The notes below the pieces were generated by a model. That model saw nothing but the letters and a program-made list of their open reading frames with translations. It was not told where the DNA came from and made no database searches. Shown here one piece after another: positions 46,101 through 57,952 of a stretch of DNA of 64,000 nt. How positions within the stretch are numbered: position 1 is the first letter of the stretch; each line of letters begins with the position of its first letter. This DNA is from Cyathus striatus (Eukaryota; Basidiomycota; Agaricomycetes; Agaricales; Nidulariaceae): NCBI GenBank assembly GCA_025738555.1, contig JAOVFP010000005.1, positions 62,001 through 126,000 on the forward strand. The letters run 5' to 3'. The position numbers were made by a program, and so were the translations under genes.

Positions 46101-46633
46101 GCAGAAAAACGAGCAGAAGAAGAAATAGCTGACAAAAAAGATAGGGTGGCTGTTGCGGAAGAGCTTCAGCGGTACTTGTCAGATGGTATGTTGGGAGGTA
46201 TGGGGTGTAAGAGTGACTGTCTCGCGCGGCGTTGGCAGGTGACGGGAATTGGAGTTGAGTAATAATCTTTGAATTATTGATCTGAACTATTACACAGGGG
46301 GATAAATATCGATATCCTACCATGTATCGTGTGGCACTCGATATTCTTCCTATCCAAGCATCATCAGTTGCTTGCGAACGTGTTTTCTCTTCATCAAAGG
46401 AAACCATTACCATGTGTCGCAGTTGCCTATCAACAGCTCTTATGGAAGTCCTTCAATTTCTCAAGTATACATACCGACAGGAACGCCTTAACTTGATGGA
46501 GGGATTGGTTTCATCTGAAGATGATCTATTGCAAGATGATTCCCCCAGCGTGTCTCCTGACGAAGTCCAAGATCTACTAGAAAAAGGTCAAATTGATATG
46601 TTAATTGACCTATTAAATAAAGGAACAACTTAG
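43132..46633 (+). pseudogene. hAT transposase with BED zinc finger, frameshift and broken splice donor
   Basis: A multi-exon transposase. Exon 1 (43132-43907) is a Pro/Ser-rich N-terminus with KRKRTNG and KRSRR basic patches, ending in GCRLC. A GTAAGT intron (43908-43961) splits the BED finger, whose His part is TIRTHLSKDHEEEW. The core has LWTDPNLRSFMALTVHY, ITLDNASNCQTM, RCFPHIIN and DVDIRWSSTYLMI. The C-terminal exon (46322-46633) is the hAT dimerisation block: LDILPIQASSVACERVFSSS. Two lesions are visible. The donor after VDDQ (44185) reads ATTAGT instead of GTTAGT, and a one-base frameshift near 44333-44341 separates DIPHR from TKLTELMFKNYQ. The copy is likely inactive. Confidence 0.8.
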
Positions 46634-46872
46634 TAGTTAACATTCAACTGCTGTAATGTACATAGCTCTACAGAAATGTTTAGTGCGTTGCAAAATGCTA
46701 TAGTGTATTGAAAATCGGAGATGCTGTCTTTCACGGGTAGTCGGTTAAAAAGCGCCTACTTAGCGACGTCACTTCACAGCACTTCACAGCACACTGTGAT
46801 CACTGTGAAGCATGTCACAGTGACGTAAAATTTTGCTTCACTGGGACTTTACTGCACTCTGCGGCAGCACTA

Positions 46873-46911
46873 CCTCTCATTAGGTAAGTATCAGGGATAT
46901 CATCAGATACA
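46873..46911 (+). repeat. Left part of a duplicated segment (paralog at 57953)
   Basis: CTCTCATTAGGTAAGTATC and the following ATCATCAGATACAG match 57953-57990 almost exactly. The match resumes at 47779 after the 851-bp insertion and continues to about 47885. Confidence 0.75.
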
Positions 46912-46919
46912 GCGCCAAT

Positions 46920-47770
46920 GAGTCCGTAGTATGTTGGTATATCTAGATTTGCCAAATGCGGTAACGCCACCGGCCACACAGGGTTATGCAAGGGTTATGA
47001 CCACACCAGCTCACAACCAGCTCAACCATTCTTTACATAATAAATTGCTGTTGAGTACGCAGTAGGCATATTAGTCTACAAAATTGATGTTGTTGAATAA
47101 AAATGTGAAAGTTACATCTGGACAATAAGTATTTTTAACGATAAGTGAAGCAATTAGGAAAAGACTTAAAGTAATAATCAATCCATGTGCTATATATTGT
47201 ACTGTAAACATTTAAACCATGATGCTTATAAGAAATTCATCTGCAAGATACACATTTAAATTCAACATAAGCTCGTCAATGAGGTGTAAAACATAAACAT
47301 TGTATTATGCATCTCGTTAACGAAATAACAGTGTCCAAATTAAATAGTCACGTATATTGCTTGCAGTGTACCAGGGTGTACAGGGATTTAAGTGTGATGA
47401 ATGTGTTAACAATCTCCGTAAAAACCACGAAGTAAGTTTTTGGGGCAGACGGTGACTTACAGAAACATAGTCAATCTAAAATTTAGATATAACAAGATAC
47501 AGAAGACGAAACATATTTTCTACTCTTTGGCGGCTTGGCCTCAAATTTTATATGTTATTGTGTAATTATTAAACTAATACATAATCATTAATGTTTTAAT
47601 TTAATGTGTACAAGCTTAATAATAGCGGAAGGGCGTCAGTGGTTTGCTTGGGTTTGCATGCTCGCAATTTGGCGCTTATAGACGCGCGTTGGGGTTTGCG
47701 AGTTTCAGCGAACTGATGCGTCGGGATGTCACGTGACGCAATCTAGATATACCAAGATACACAAGACCGA
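46920..47770. mobile_element. 851-bp TIR element with 8-bp duplication GCGCCAAT
   Basis: GCGCCAAT flanks both sides (46912-46919 and 47771-47778). The ends are imperfect inverted repeats sharing TTGGTATATCTAGATT (near 46936-46951 and, reversed, 47742-47757). The paralogous segment at 57991-57998 lacks the insertion (GTGCTGAT). No coding capacity is visible. The 8-bp duplication suggests a hAT- or PIF-unrelated 8-bp-TSD family, most simply a hAT-type MITE. Confidence 0.75.
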
Positions 47771-47778
47771 GCGCCAAT

Positions 47779-47885
47779 TTAGATGGCAATCACTATTTTG
47801 CTATTGACAATATCAAATACAGAATTAGAAACTCCGAGAAGGAATAAATATATGTGACGTTGTTATGGAAATCCTGTCTAATTGT
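47779..47885 (+). repeat. Right part of duplicated segment (paralog at 57999-58112)
   Basis: AGATGGCAATCACTATTTTG through AAATATATGTGACGTTGTTATGGAAATCC matches the second copy near 58000-58110, with one 12-base indel (AAGCCTAAGATAAGC present only there). Confidence 0.75.
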
Positions 47886-48775
47886 CCACCTCCAGGCTCC
47901 CTCCGAGATTTGAAGGCAATATTGGCAGCCCCTTGCCAACTTCTTTGGGCAAGTGTGCATGTACCTTGCAACAACCATCTACATGCCACGGAGTTCGAAT
48001 CCGTTGGTCACGTGGCTACTTCCGCCCATCAACTCCTCCGCGCTTGCTCCTCAGTCTCATTGGTTCCCGGTCCCGTTCTCCCAACTCTTCTTTTGCCTAG
48101 ACCACGCGGTACCCACTGCACTCTGATATGGCAGCTATTAATTTGATAAAGAAATACTAGATTAGATATAAAAACTCGTATTCCATAAAAAGAACTTACC
48201 TTGCTGATCTTGGGTTTGAGAGCTGGGGCTAAGTCCTGTGCTGCCAGCTAAATGTATGATAAAAACATACACTTAAACAAGGGAATAACAAACTATAAAA
48301 CAATATAAAACAATCAGTAGAGGTTAAGTACACACATACCTAGATAGGGTGGAAACTTGAGTTGGAACATTAATATTTAGACTTATTAAATGAAAGGTGC
48401 ATATATCTCTTGCCAGAGAATATATGATTGATGACATTGGAGATCTAGACACAGTCGAACACATGAGCATTTAACACACAATGCTAGAGGAAGCACTTAC
48501 TAGGACTAACGAAGGAAGCTGCAGATGGAGAGAAAACATACAAAAGATGATGTTGTCCGATGAGTTCTTGGCACAAGGGACCAGGTGCTATGAGTTAGAG
48601 ATAATACCAGAATAACACGCTGGGAGGAAAGGGCGTGCGCTCATCAGGAAAAGCAGAGCGTCCTGTGCGGAGTGCGTCGGTACACATCATTTGGAATATA
48701 GCACATATGCTATTTTTAGGACACTGCGCATTCTATTTTTACTGCCTCGGCCGGCTGTGGACTAAATGGGTGACT
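47886..48775. other. No supportable gene
   Basis: Short frames only. No motif, tRNA or clear repeat is visible. Confidence 0.4.
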
Positions 48776-49505
48776 GGGTGACTTTCCGTAGGGATTCTAT
48801 TCCAAATAGACTCGAATATTTGATAGATCGGAGTATGAAAATCTATGTCTATTTCATATCATTTTCCCGTAGCCAGTTCTATTACAATCTATTATTAACA
48901 GAAATACCCTGAAACTTCTGCTCTCCCCTCGCAAAATTACACCATGGCAGGCCTTTTAAGAATCAAAGTGACTAAATTTTTATTAACAATAGTGGACTTC
49001 AATGTTGCTACTTTTCGTTACATCCTCTAGATTCTGGGAGGACTTGAAGACCACTGGAATACATTCACCATATGTAAAATAACAAAATTATGCGAGACAT
49101 CTGTTAGGAGGACTCATTATATATTAAAAGAACTAGTGATTAAATTTTTTGGAGACAAAGGAAGGACTTGGGAGTGCATATGATATGTTGCATTCTCTAG
49201 AAATTCGTGGAATCCACGGAACTTGCAAGTCTGAAACGGACCACGGCACCTGTGTCGTAAGCTGGATGTCAGTTCACCTAATCAAGGGAAATTAAGCGAA
49301 CTAAGCGAGCCTTAGCGAGGTTTATTCAAGACTTAAAAATCTGGCGAGGGGTCTTAAGTTCTCCATAGACTTCAAAATCCATGAAGGTCTGTACGGCCCC
49401 ACCTCCAATTACGCGACAATAAGCGAGAATCGGCATCTCGGCGAACAGCGATCTATTCGAATCTATTCAAAATAAACGTGAATAGATTCCTACGGAAAGT
49501 CACCC
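48776..49505. mobile_element. Small TIR element, ends GGGTGACTTTCCGTAGG
   Basis: The inverted ends GGGTGACTTTCCGTAGG (48776-48792) and CCTACGGAAAGTCACCC (49489-49505) match exactly and extend imperfectly into GATTCTATTC / GAATAGATTC. The 730-bp unit has no coding capacity. The left end is duplicated in part (GGGTGACTGGGTGAC), so a target duplication cannot be read. Confidence 0.6.
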
Positions 49506-50245
49506 ACTTTCCGCTGCGTTTAGAATCCTAGAATAAATTTCTAAACGCCTTAAGCGAGATTGGCCGTAGTGCCGTTGTCCTAATTAGTCTTAGCTGACAA
49601 CTGAGCTTAAAACTGACCCCATCCTAGATGCCAATCTGGAAGAGGCCTCCCAACCCCCTTCCAGTTCTAAACAGCTCATTTTCGACCTCCGATGTCAACT
49701 GTCCCTGCAGGACCTTTTCATCTCAAGATTCCCAGTACCGTACTCCCTCCTCCACAACAGTGAAAACTGTTGCTTCGACAACGAGTTTCCAACATTTCCA
49801 TTGTGGGTTTTTTTTACGATAAAATTTATAAACTCTGCTTATATTTAACCTAATTTCCAACCAGCTTCTAGAGAAAACAATTGACATTGCTAATGAAATT
49901 GTATGAAATTCTGACAGTTATGTACAAGACACAACTCAAACTCCAGATACAGAAGTATATAGTATTACCATTAACATGTACAATGGTGTAGATATACATA
50001 CCTTACATGCTGAAGCATTCTTGAAGCAGTACATTCACGCTACCCATAGATATAGTCAATGCAGTCAGGAAGGAGGTGTGAAGGTAGCATATGATAAGAT
50101 AACACTCACGCTCAGGGATTTTGGAATTGACATTTGTGATCTGAGAGAAAGGTTGCATTACGGTTAGAAACACAAACCTATTTTTTTCGAACGCCACTCG
50201 CTTAAGGTTTAGAAAAATATTTTGGGATTCTAAACCCAGTGGAAA
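49506..50245. mobile_element. Second TIR element sharing its edge with the first
   Basis: ACTTTCCGCTGCGTTTAGAATCC through TAAACGCCTTAAGCGAG (49506-49556) is mirrored by CTCGCTTAAGGTTTAG to CCCAGTGGAAAGT (about 50187-50245). The inverted repeat is about 50 bp. It begins exactly where the preceding element ends. A 63-residue frame inside (49976-50167) has no known motif. Confidence 0.55.
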
Positions 50246-50269
50246 GTGGGCCTACAGGAACTCCAGTTG

Positions 50270-50655
50270 AGTGTCGCTCGAACGTTACTCAAACGTTACT
50301 CGAATGTCACTCGAATGTCACTTGAATTGTCACTTGAAGTGTCACTTGAATTTCACTCGAATATCACTCGGTTTTTGCTCGCTTAAATATCTTGCTTAAT
50401 TTCAGTGGCCTAATTACATGATTTATGTACTTGTTTGCTACTCCAGTCAATAAATAGCTATCTTACTATTATGTACCTAATAAACAATGTATTAAACTGA
50501 AAAAATAGAGTAAAAAGCGCAATAAATGAGCTAGTAATAGTATAATATTTTTCTCACTGTTACATATGTCACTCAAATGTCACTCGAATTTCACTCGAAT
50601 CTTGAATTGTCACTCGATTGTCACTCGAATGCTACTCGAATTTTCACTCAAGTGA
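50270..50655. repeat. CACTCGAAT minisatellite in two blocks
   Basis: GTCACTCGAATGTCACTTGAA units at 50270-50385 and 50570-50650 flank an AT-rich stretch. Unit length is about 11-13 bases. Confidence 0.75.
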
Positions 50656-50734
50656 ATACCTTTGTCAGCATGGGCGTGCTGCTCTTGCATGGCTACTCCT
50701 GAGCCTTGCCTAAGGGAAGTGTAACTCCCCTACA

Positions 50735-51320
50735 TGTCATACTCGCACCCTCCTCTCAACGATGGATCTTCGACCAGACTACACTTTTACCATACGTGCT
50801 CGGTACGGCAGCGACGCGTTCTTAATCCTCGATCCTCACTAACAATTGACAACTGCAGAAATCCCATCCGAGTTAAATTCTTCAAGTTCCATCTCCTATG
50901 CTGGCGAAGTACCACAATGCATGACAGGACATAAAATGAAGGTATAGGAAAGACGAGGTGTCTGTCTTCTGATCACGGATTGCTAGTAAGACGACCATAG
51001 GTTTATGGGACGAAACGAGCCTACTGTGCTACTCGATCACACGCCGAGAGGAGCCTCTCTCTCGAGAACTTGCGCGTTGGAACATGGAGACGTGTAGTAT
51101 TTAATCGTGATGCGTAGATACCTATCGTGGCAACTCATTGACGTCTAAAACTTGGCGAATACGTCCTGCGGGTTGATAGAGAGATTTAAGATTTCGAAAT
51201 GGCTCATCACCGTATTACTTACATCATCCTTCGAACATGAAGATCTTACCAATAATCGGAAACAGGTGAGTGAGTTGATGAGGGCTCAAGATCAACTCTC
51301 TCACCATATTCCTCATACCC
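50735..51320 (+). repeat. Diverged dispersed repeat, copy 1
   Basis: Shares ordered blocks with 55590-56075: CTCGGTACGGCAGCGACGCG, TTGACAACTGCAGAA, CATCCGAGT, GTGCTACTC, GACGTCTAAAAC and GGTGAGTGAGTTGATGAGG. It could be a decayed retroelement fragment, but neither copy keeps a readable frame. Confidence 0.55.
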
Positions 51321-51628
51321 ACTCGTGGGCATACGGCGTTTGTGATAGTGTTGGGAGGAGTGCGCCTGCTAGGCTACTGGAGTGGAGGGGGACCAGGGGG
51401 ACGACAGGCCCCTGCCCGTAGCGGAGCACAGGTGTAAGGCTTGTACTTTTAATTACTGCACTGAACAGCCTCAATACCCGACACGATTACTCTCGCCTGC
51501 CTCTTACTACGAGATCCTGTGGCAAAGGTCAACAAAACATTGCGAAACGTAGAAGAGGAGTCAGGATGGGAAGTGAAACTGTTCCTCCTGAGTCCCTTGT
51601 GTGAGGTGAGTTGTCACAGATTAACAAC

Positions 51629-51724
51629 TCTTTATTAGTATATCGGTTAGTACACGCGCCTGTCATACAAAAAAATGCACTGTTTCTATCGCACGAAAGC
51701 TGGGTTCGACTCCCAGACAGAGAG
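51629..51724 (+). tRNA. tRNA-Asp(GTC)-like gene, second copy
   Basis: Same layout as 18089-18184: T arm CTGGG-TTCGACT-CCCAG, anticodon GTC at 51662-51664, and a 24-nt intron-like insert. The acceptor stem is weaker here (TCTTTAT against ACAGAGA, one mismatch and one wobble). About 120 bases upstream are shared with the first copy. More likely a pseudogene than the 18089 copy. Confidence 0.45.
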
Positions 51725-52304
51725 ATTCGATTTAAACGAATGTTCATTTTTATTCTCGTTCTGCGTACCTAGTTTAAGGCTTTTATGTATGTTCCAAGGA
51801 CTGAAGGTATCGTTGAAAAGCATTGAAAATGTCATTGAAAAGAGACTTGGAGATCATTCTGATAATCTATTGCATGCATTTATTGCATCCACGCCAGAAT
51901 CTACTATTCCGACCTGGTTTATGGTCCTATTTTGCGTGTATTTCAATATAATTTTTCGGTCTTTCTATGGACGAGCAGTTGTTCCGAGTCTTGTGAAGCC
52001 TTGAAGGGTAACTTTATCGTACTATAAAATGAGAGAGATGACAACGAGAGTTATCGTGAGTTGGAATTATCTTAAACTCTGTCATTCTTGCACGTAAGGA
52101 TGATCAAACGCTGAACGTCGAGGTTCTAGCTGAACACAAGGAAATAATTGGGACCCTCATAGTCGGAACATAGTATTCACCATACACCGCTTACATACTA
52201 CACTATTTCAACCTAGTGACCGGTAGTCTATGATCCCTTCTGTATCTATGATTAGTTCAATACATCATTTCGGTTTTCTAACAAGATCTGCCGATGCTTT
52301 ACCG
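51725..52304. other. No supportable gene
   Basis: A frame at 51675-52004 starts inside the tRNA-like sequence and shows no domain. The remainder is unassigned. Confidence 0.4.
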
Positions 52305-52312
52305 CTCCATGA

Positions 52313-54280
52313 CACTAGTGGCTGTCATTCTGATTGATCAGAACCGGGGAGCCTCGACAGCTTGAAATCATTCAAATGAGCTCAATGATTTATTTGTACT
52401 AAATTCAATGAAAATCAATAAGAAATCAATGAGAAATTAATGAGAACTCAATGAAAATTCATACTAAAATCAATGCAGTATCAATCACTGAGATCAATGA
52501 GGGATTATTTACGAGCTCAATGAGAAATCATGAATCCTGTTCATGTGTGAATCAATGAAAAAATCAATGAAAAATCAATGAAATGAAATCAATGAATAAC
52601 TCGAAATTAATAGGTACCCAACTACAGGATATACTAAACACTTGGGTTGTTAACTACATGATTATACATACTACTATATCTACTAAACTATAAGTCCTTT
52701 TCTAACAACTCCGCTTTACTCTATATTACACATACCTAGAGAGCGAAATCATGGTAGAACTCAATCAATTGTACTTAGTTAAAATTGTATCTCAATGCAG
52801 AATTCAATGTAGAATTCAATCACTTGTACTTAGGCTAAAACTGTATTTCATGGCTGAAATCAATGCAGAAATCAATCACTTGTACTTAGTTAAAATTGTA
52901 TTTCAATGCAGAATTCAATGTAGAATTCAATCACCTGTACTTTGTTAAAATTGTATTAAAATGCGGAAATCAATGTAGAAATCAATCACTTGTACTTAGT
53001 TAAAATTGTATTTCAGTGCGGAATTCAATGTAGAATTCAATCACCTGTACTTTGTTAAAATTGTATTTCAATGCAGAATTCAATGTAGAATTCAATCACC
53101 TATATTTTGTTAAAATTGTATTAAAATGCGGAAATCAATGCAGAATTCAATATAGAATTCAATCACTTGTACTTAGTTAAAATTGTATTAAAATGCGGAG
53201 ATCAATGTAGAAATCAATCACTTGTACTTAGTTAAAATTGTATTTCATGGCTGGTAATACAAGTGATTGAATTCTACATTGATTTCCGCATTGAAATACA
53301 ATTTTAACTAAGTACAGGTGATTGAATTCTACATTGAATTCCGCACTGAAATACAATTTTAACTAAGTACAAGTGATTGATTTCTACATTGATTTCCGCA
53401 TTTTAATACAATTTTAACAAAGTACAGGTGATTGAATTCTACATTGAATTCTGCATTGATTTCCGCATTTTAATACAATTTTAACAAAATATAGGTGATT
53501 GAATTCTACATTGAATTCTGCATTGAAATACAATTTTAACAAAGTACAGGTGATTGAATTCTACATTGAATTCCGCACTGAAATACAATTTTAACTAAGT
53601 ACAAGTGATTGATTTCTACATTGATTTCCGCATTTTAATACAATTTTAACAAAGTACAGGTGATTGAATTCTACATTGAATTCTGCATTGAAATACAATT
53701 TTAACTAAGTACAAGTGATTGATTTCTGCATTGATTTCAGCCATGAAATACAGTTTTAGCCTAAGTACAAGTGATTGAATTCTACATTGAATTCTGCATT
53801 GAGATACAATTTTAACTAAGTACAATTGATTGAGTTCTACCATGATTTCGCTCTCTAGGTATGTGTAATATAGAGTAAAGCGGAGTTGTTAGAAAAGGAC
53901 TTATAGTTTAGTAGATATAGTAGTATGTATAATCATGTAGTTAACAACCCAAGTGTTTAGTATATCCTGTAGTTGGGTACCTATTAATTTCGAGTTATTC
54001 ATTGATTTCATTTCATTGATTTTTCATTGATTTTTTCATTGATTCACACATGAACAGGATTCATGATTTCTCATTGAGCTCGTAAATAATCCCTCATTGA
54101 TCTCAGTGATTGATACTGCATTGATTTTAGTATGAATTTTCATTGAGTTCTCATTAATTTCTCATTGATTTCTTATTGATTTTCATTGAATTTAGTACAA
54201 ATAAATCATTGAGCTCATTTGAATGATTTCAAGCTGTCGAGGCTCCCCGGTTCTGATCAATCAGAATGACAGCCACGACT
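52313..54280. mobile_element. Foldback element with near-identical 1-kb arms, 8-bp duplication CTCCATGA
   Basis: CTCCATGA flanks both sides (52305-52312, 54281-54288). From GTGGCTGTCATTCTGATTG (52318) the left arm is mirrored by the right arm ending at 54276. The outer 430 bases of the two arms look identical by eye. The inner halves are tandem units of AATTCAATCACTTGTACTTAG about 55 bp long, with different copy numbers in the two arms. The centre is near 53255. No gene; matching open frames on opposite strands are the palindrome seen twice. Confidence 0.85.
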
Positions 54281-54288
54281 CTCCATGA

Positions 54289-56809
54289 AGGGTTTTAAAG
54301 TCCACCTCGTAATGAGAACACATGATCAAAGTTTCAATGTTCGCATTAGTTACACTGATACCTGAACTTCCGACTGTTTGCGATGGAGATGAAGAAGACG
54401 GGCGCTATCCATGAACACTATAAAAGAGCCCTTTTTAGTTGGGATGCAAGCTCGAGAGTATTAGTGGGGAGATTACATAGTTCTTCTTCGCACTTGAACT
54501 TAGAGCAGGCCAGTCGAAAATATAATGTGTTTGGTCTCATAAAGCCTCGAAAGCTAATAATTATCGAACTAAAAACATAAGAGATGGCGAAATAACTTGT
54601 TGTGACTTGGATGCGAACTTGTGACGATGATGAGGCTGGGAAGTTACATGTCATAAGTTGAGAACGATAGACGAAGATCCTATTCAACTGATGAAGCATG
54701 TGACGTCTTAAATTTATGCCTTCTAACATGTATCTCCTACCTCCTTCATGTTATACGAGAGACCTTAATTGGAGTTGGATTGGAGGTTTTCGAACGTGTG
54801 TGGAGAGCTCACGGTGTAGGCTTTTGATGCTAATAGTAACAAGAGCAAACAACTCACCAACTGCTCAAGCACTCAAGCGTCTCTCCCCACTTCACTCTCT
54901 GGCCCTACATCCAATCTCAGAATCTGTGGATTCTCGCACGTAACGACGGGATCACACATTAACGTTCCCGCTGAACTCAAGGCACACAAAACAGATCACC
55001 ATACGGCTCCCACCGCAACGAAGCACGAAGTAGGCGCATCTCGCAGCATACGACTCAGAGTGAGTCTCCGATGACCTAGATGATTCCTCTCCAGAACCGA
55101 ACGCTGCACCAAAGGTCAAAGACATTATCGTCGAAATGAAGGAGGAAATCGAGATGACAGGGCGTTGGCCCTTGGAATATAGAGATCTGGTGGAGTGTTA
55201 GGTAGACCACGTACGTCCTCGCATTTTCATTTTACTTACTCTCAATTCAAACAAAGACGCTACATTTATCTCAAATCCCCTCCTCTCATTGTTGAATGTC
55301 AATGTAAACGCTAACACGCATCAACGGTCATCCCTTAGCTAGAGTTCAACACGCAAAGGCAGCGTCATCCACGCTATTCTCTTCTGCCACGTACTCCATC
55401 TCGGAACCTCCGATAAGAAATACCTTCAAAGTCGACTTTACGAGACATCTTATCCTCCACACGCCACCTAAATTCTTCAACTAGACTACGTCCCCGCGAA
55501 CCTTCAACGACACGTTGCCCTCACGCAACCACTGTTATCCAAGGAAATACTAGAACTACCCCATACGACACCCCTTATCCTTTTCTCAACGAAAGATCGT
55601 CAACCACGCTTACTAACATGCTTTGTTCGGTACGGTAGTGATGCGTCCCCGATCTGCACTCGCAATCGACAACTGCAGAACTCTCATCCGAGTCAACCTC
55701 TTCTCTCTCTTATGCTGTTGCAGTAGGTCTTCCACTCATTGGGTATACGACGCCAATAATGATATCAATCGAACCGAGCTTAGTGTGCTACTCTATCCTA
55801 CGCCGCGCGGAAGGACTGGCCTCTCTCCCGTGTACTTGGGGTGTAATTGAACGCGGATACGTGTAGTTTTCATGATACAATGTGCCTTTCCTACTAGCCA
55901 GTTTCCCGACGTCTAAAACTAAACGAATATTTCCTGCAGATTGATCTAGAGATTGAACACTTCAAAAAGGCCTACCACCCTGTTACTTACGTTGTCCTTA
56001 CATTGTCTTCAACATCTTATCAGTAATCTGATGCAGGTGAATGAGTTAATGAGGCTCGAGATCAGCTGATTTCTTATCATACGTCCTCACTGCCATCCTC
56101 GAGCCCACTTACTGACATACGACGTCGTAATAATATATCGAGACGGACCGCCAACGTGGACAAGACAGACATGCGAAATAAACATCGCATTATGTCTCCA
56201 GTCGTGATGCCGTTTAAATATGGCTCAGAAGGACTAGTCGTAGATGATAAAGGGAGGGGTGATCGACTGGAATCGACCTCTCCGACGCATTCTCGAAAAT
56301 TAGCATGAGGACGCCGGCTTGAAGCCTTTTCGTCATGTCATATTAGGTGCTGACGGCACATGATATGGGATCGGTTACGACAGGCATGCGGATCCCGGGG
56401 TGATAGTACTACGGAAGGACGAGGATGTCCATAGAGGTTTGCTTGTGTGGAATGGATTCAGAGAGAAACCTCATGCTAGGAGTTCGGTTTTGATTCTTAC
56501 GAGAAGAATTGAGTGTAATTTGACTTGAGATGCTAGTGTATACCCTACTTAAAAACTGCATCCCATGTGCTACAAGTACAATGTTAACTCATCATATCAA
56601 CGAAACTAGTTAATTCTACTCCATTAGATGAACTTGACTCATCCGTGGAAACATTGGAAATCACCGTCTGGAAGAACCCCTTGATCATTCTACATGTCTG
56701 CAAGAAATGACCATCGACTCAGCACAGTTGAGAGCTTAGATATTGAAAGATGAATAATTACACACCAAGATCGGAAATATGGTCAGCTTCAAACTAGTAA
56801 TGCACAAGA
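54289..56809. other. No supportable gene; contains repeat copy 2
   Basis: Short frames only. 55590-56075 is the second copy of the diverged repeat at 50735-51320, in the same orientation. A frame near 55130-55200 reads KDIIVEMKEEIEMTGRWPLEYRDLVE, which is protein-like but isolated. Confidence 0.45.
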
Positions 56810-57873
56810 TCAGACAAAATGGCGTACAGCCTGAGCGCAAGATAGAAACGTACTGAGGCCATATACAACACGAATATAGCCGGAAGGTATAAGGAATGCG
56901 ATTGAAAGTACTTGCCAGGAAGTTTCAGCTTTATACACTTACTGCAATATGAAGTTGTATTCACATACCAAGCGCAAATACGAAGAGTTCTCCACCATTA
57001 CGTACAGCTTTATGGACTATATTTGTATATTGAGTTGTAGGGTGCGTTTTGGCGAGTGTTAAGGATACTACTACTATTTGTGAGCTTATCAAGAATATCC
57101 TGTACATATGAAAATCAGGCAAGCGGACAAAGTAACGGACGAAACGAGAGAGCGTACCCAAAAGAAATATACTCCGCCGGTACGAATTCAACGATGCATA
57201 CATCATCATAGACGTTATTATGAAAACACAATAACGTAAAGTATACACATAATCCAACGAATATAATCAGTAACATGACTAGAAGTATTCCAATTTTACG
57301 GTTATTTCGATGCAAAGCGTATGCTGAGATATGTATCTGTTGTGGAACATGGATAGACGATACTGATATGACATACCTTGTAGCATCGCAATTGCATATA
57401 ACGGAAATCCTAGTAGATGGAAGGATATCATTAAAGATATATGCCAGTATTGGCATATCAATGGATTAACAGGGGCCTTCTGCAATTTGGAGAATACAAA
57501 GATGATATTCGCACTTGTTTCCTTTGTTAGTTATTAAGCACTACCAGAAACATGAGACGTCCAATAGCATACATTTGACATATGAGAGCAAGGTACCGAC
57601 TGAAAATATACGCGAACTTGACAGGCGTTAGCGAACGTCTAACTCGATCAACAACAAATTAACAGGTAGGAGGCGATGGAACCTGGGGCTTACTTCCAGA
57701 TGTATTTGAGCTCGAATTGATAAGTGCTAAAGTGGTCATAAGGGAGAATCACAAATGAAACCACTGGAAATGAACTTATATTATTACCTTATGTGAATTA
57801 CAGAAGCTAAAGTTCATTTACAGCAAGAACAATTACGAGTAAAAACACTACGTTGTTCATTTAGTGTGTGCAT
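56810..57873 (-). CDS. DUF6533-type multispanning membrane protein, seven exons, intact
   Basis: Hand-spliced model, complement of 57822-57873, 57694-57763, 57545-57638, 57377-57479, 57158-57323, 56969-57099 and 56810-56928. All introns are GT-AG (40-65 nt) and the phases agree, giving 244 aa and a TGA stop. The N-terminal block LPYDHFSTYQFELKYIW followed by PVKFAYIFSRYLALI is the DUF6533 signature (YDH...TL..E..YIW...K...Y..RYL). Then come ICQYW, MLQAYALHRNNRKIGILLV and GGELFVFAL. About six or seven membrane spans are predicted. The family is abundant in basidiomycetes; its role is unknown and it is sometimes likened to receptors. The first exon is the least certain. A rare apparently intact host gene in this window. 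Confidence 0.75.
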
Positions 57874-57952
57874 GTTGGTAAATGTGGGCGTAAATTGACA
57901 ATACACATTTCTTGGTCTTGGAAGGTGTTTAAGTATTCAAAATTGAATTAGT

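Larger units (their letters stand above)
41025..46872 (+). mobile_element. hAT-type DNA transposon, decayed
   Basis: The ends are TAGTGCTGCCGGCACATTGCAG (41025 on) and, reverse-complemented, TAGTGCTGCCGCAGAGTGCAG (ending 46872). Both are followed inward by subterminal words such as CTGTGAAGTGA and CACTGTGA. It is 5,848 bp with a BED-finger hAT transposase on the plus strand. The expected 8-bp target duplication is missing: GTTCTAGG on the left, CCTCTCAT on the right. The left part (41400-43100) holds no transposase sequence and includes a diverged tandem duplication, so the element may be a chimera. Confidence 0.75.

Noticed and set aside
52751..53843. Identical 65-residue frames on opposite strands
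   Set aside because: They are the same tandem repeat seen in the two arms of the foldback element.
50735..56075. Direct repeats at 50735 and 55590 as LTRs of one retrotransposon
   Set aside because: The copies are strongly diverged with indels, lack TG...CA ends, and no gag or pol domain lies between them.
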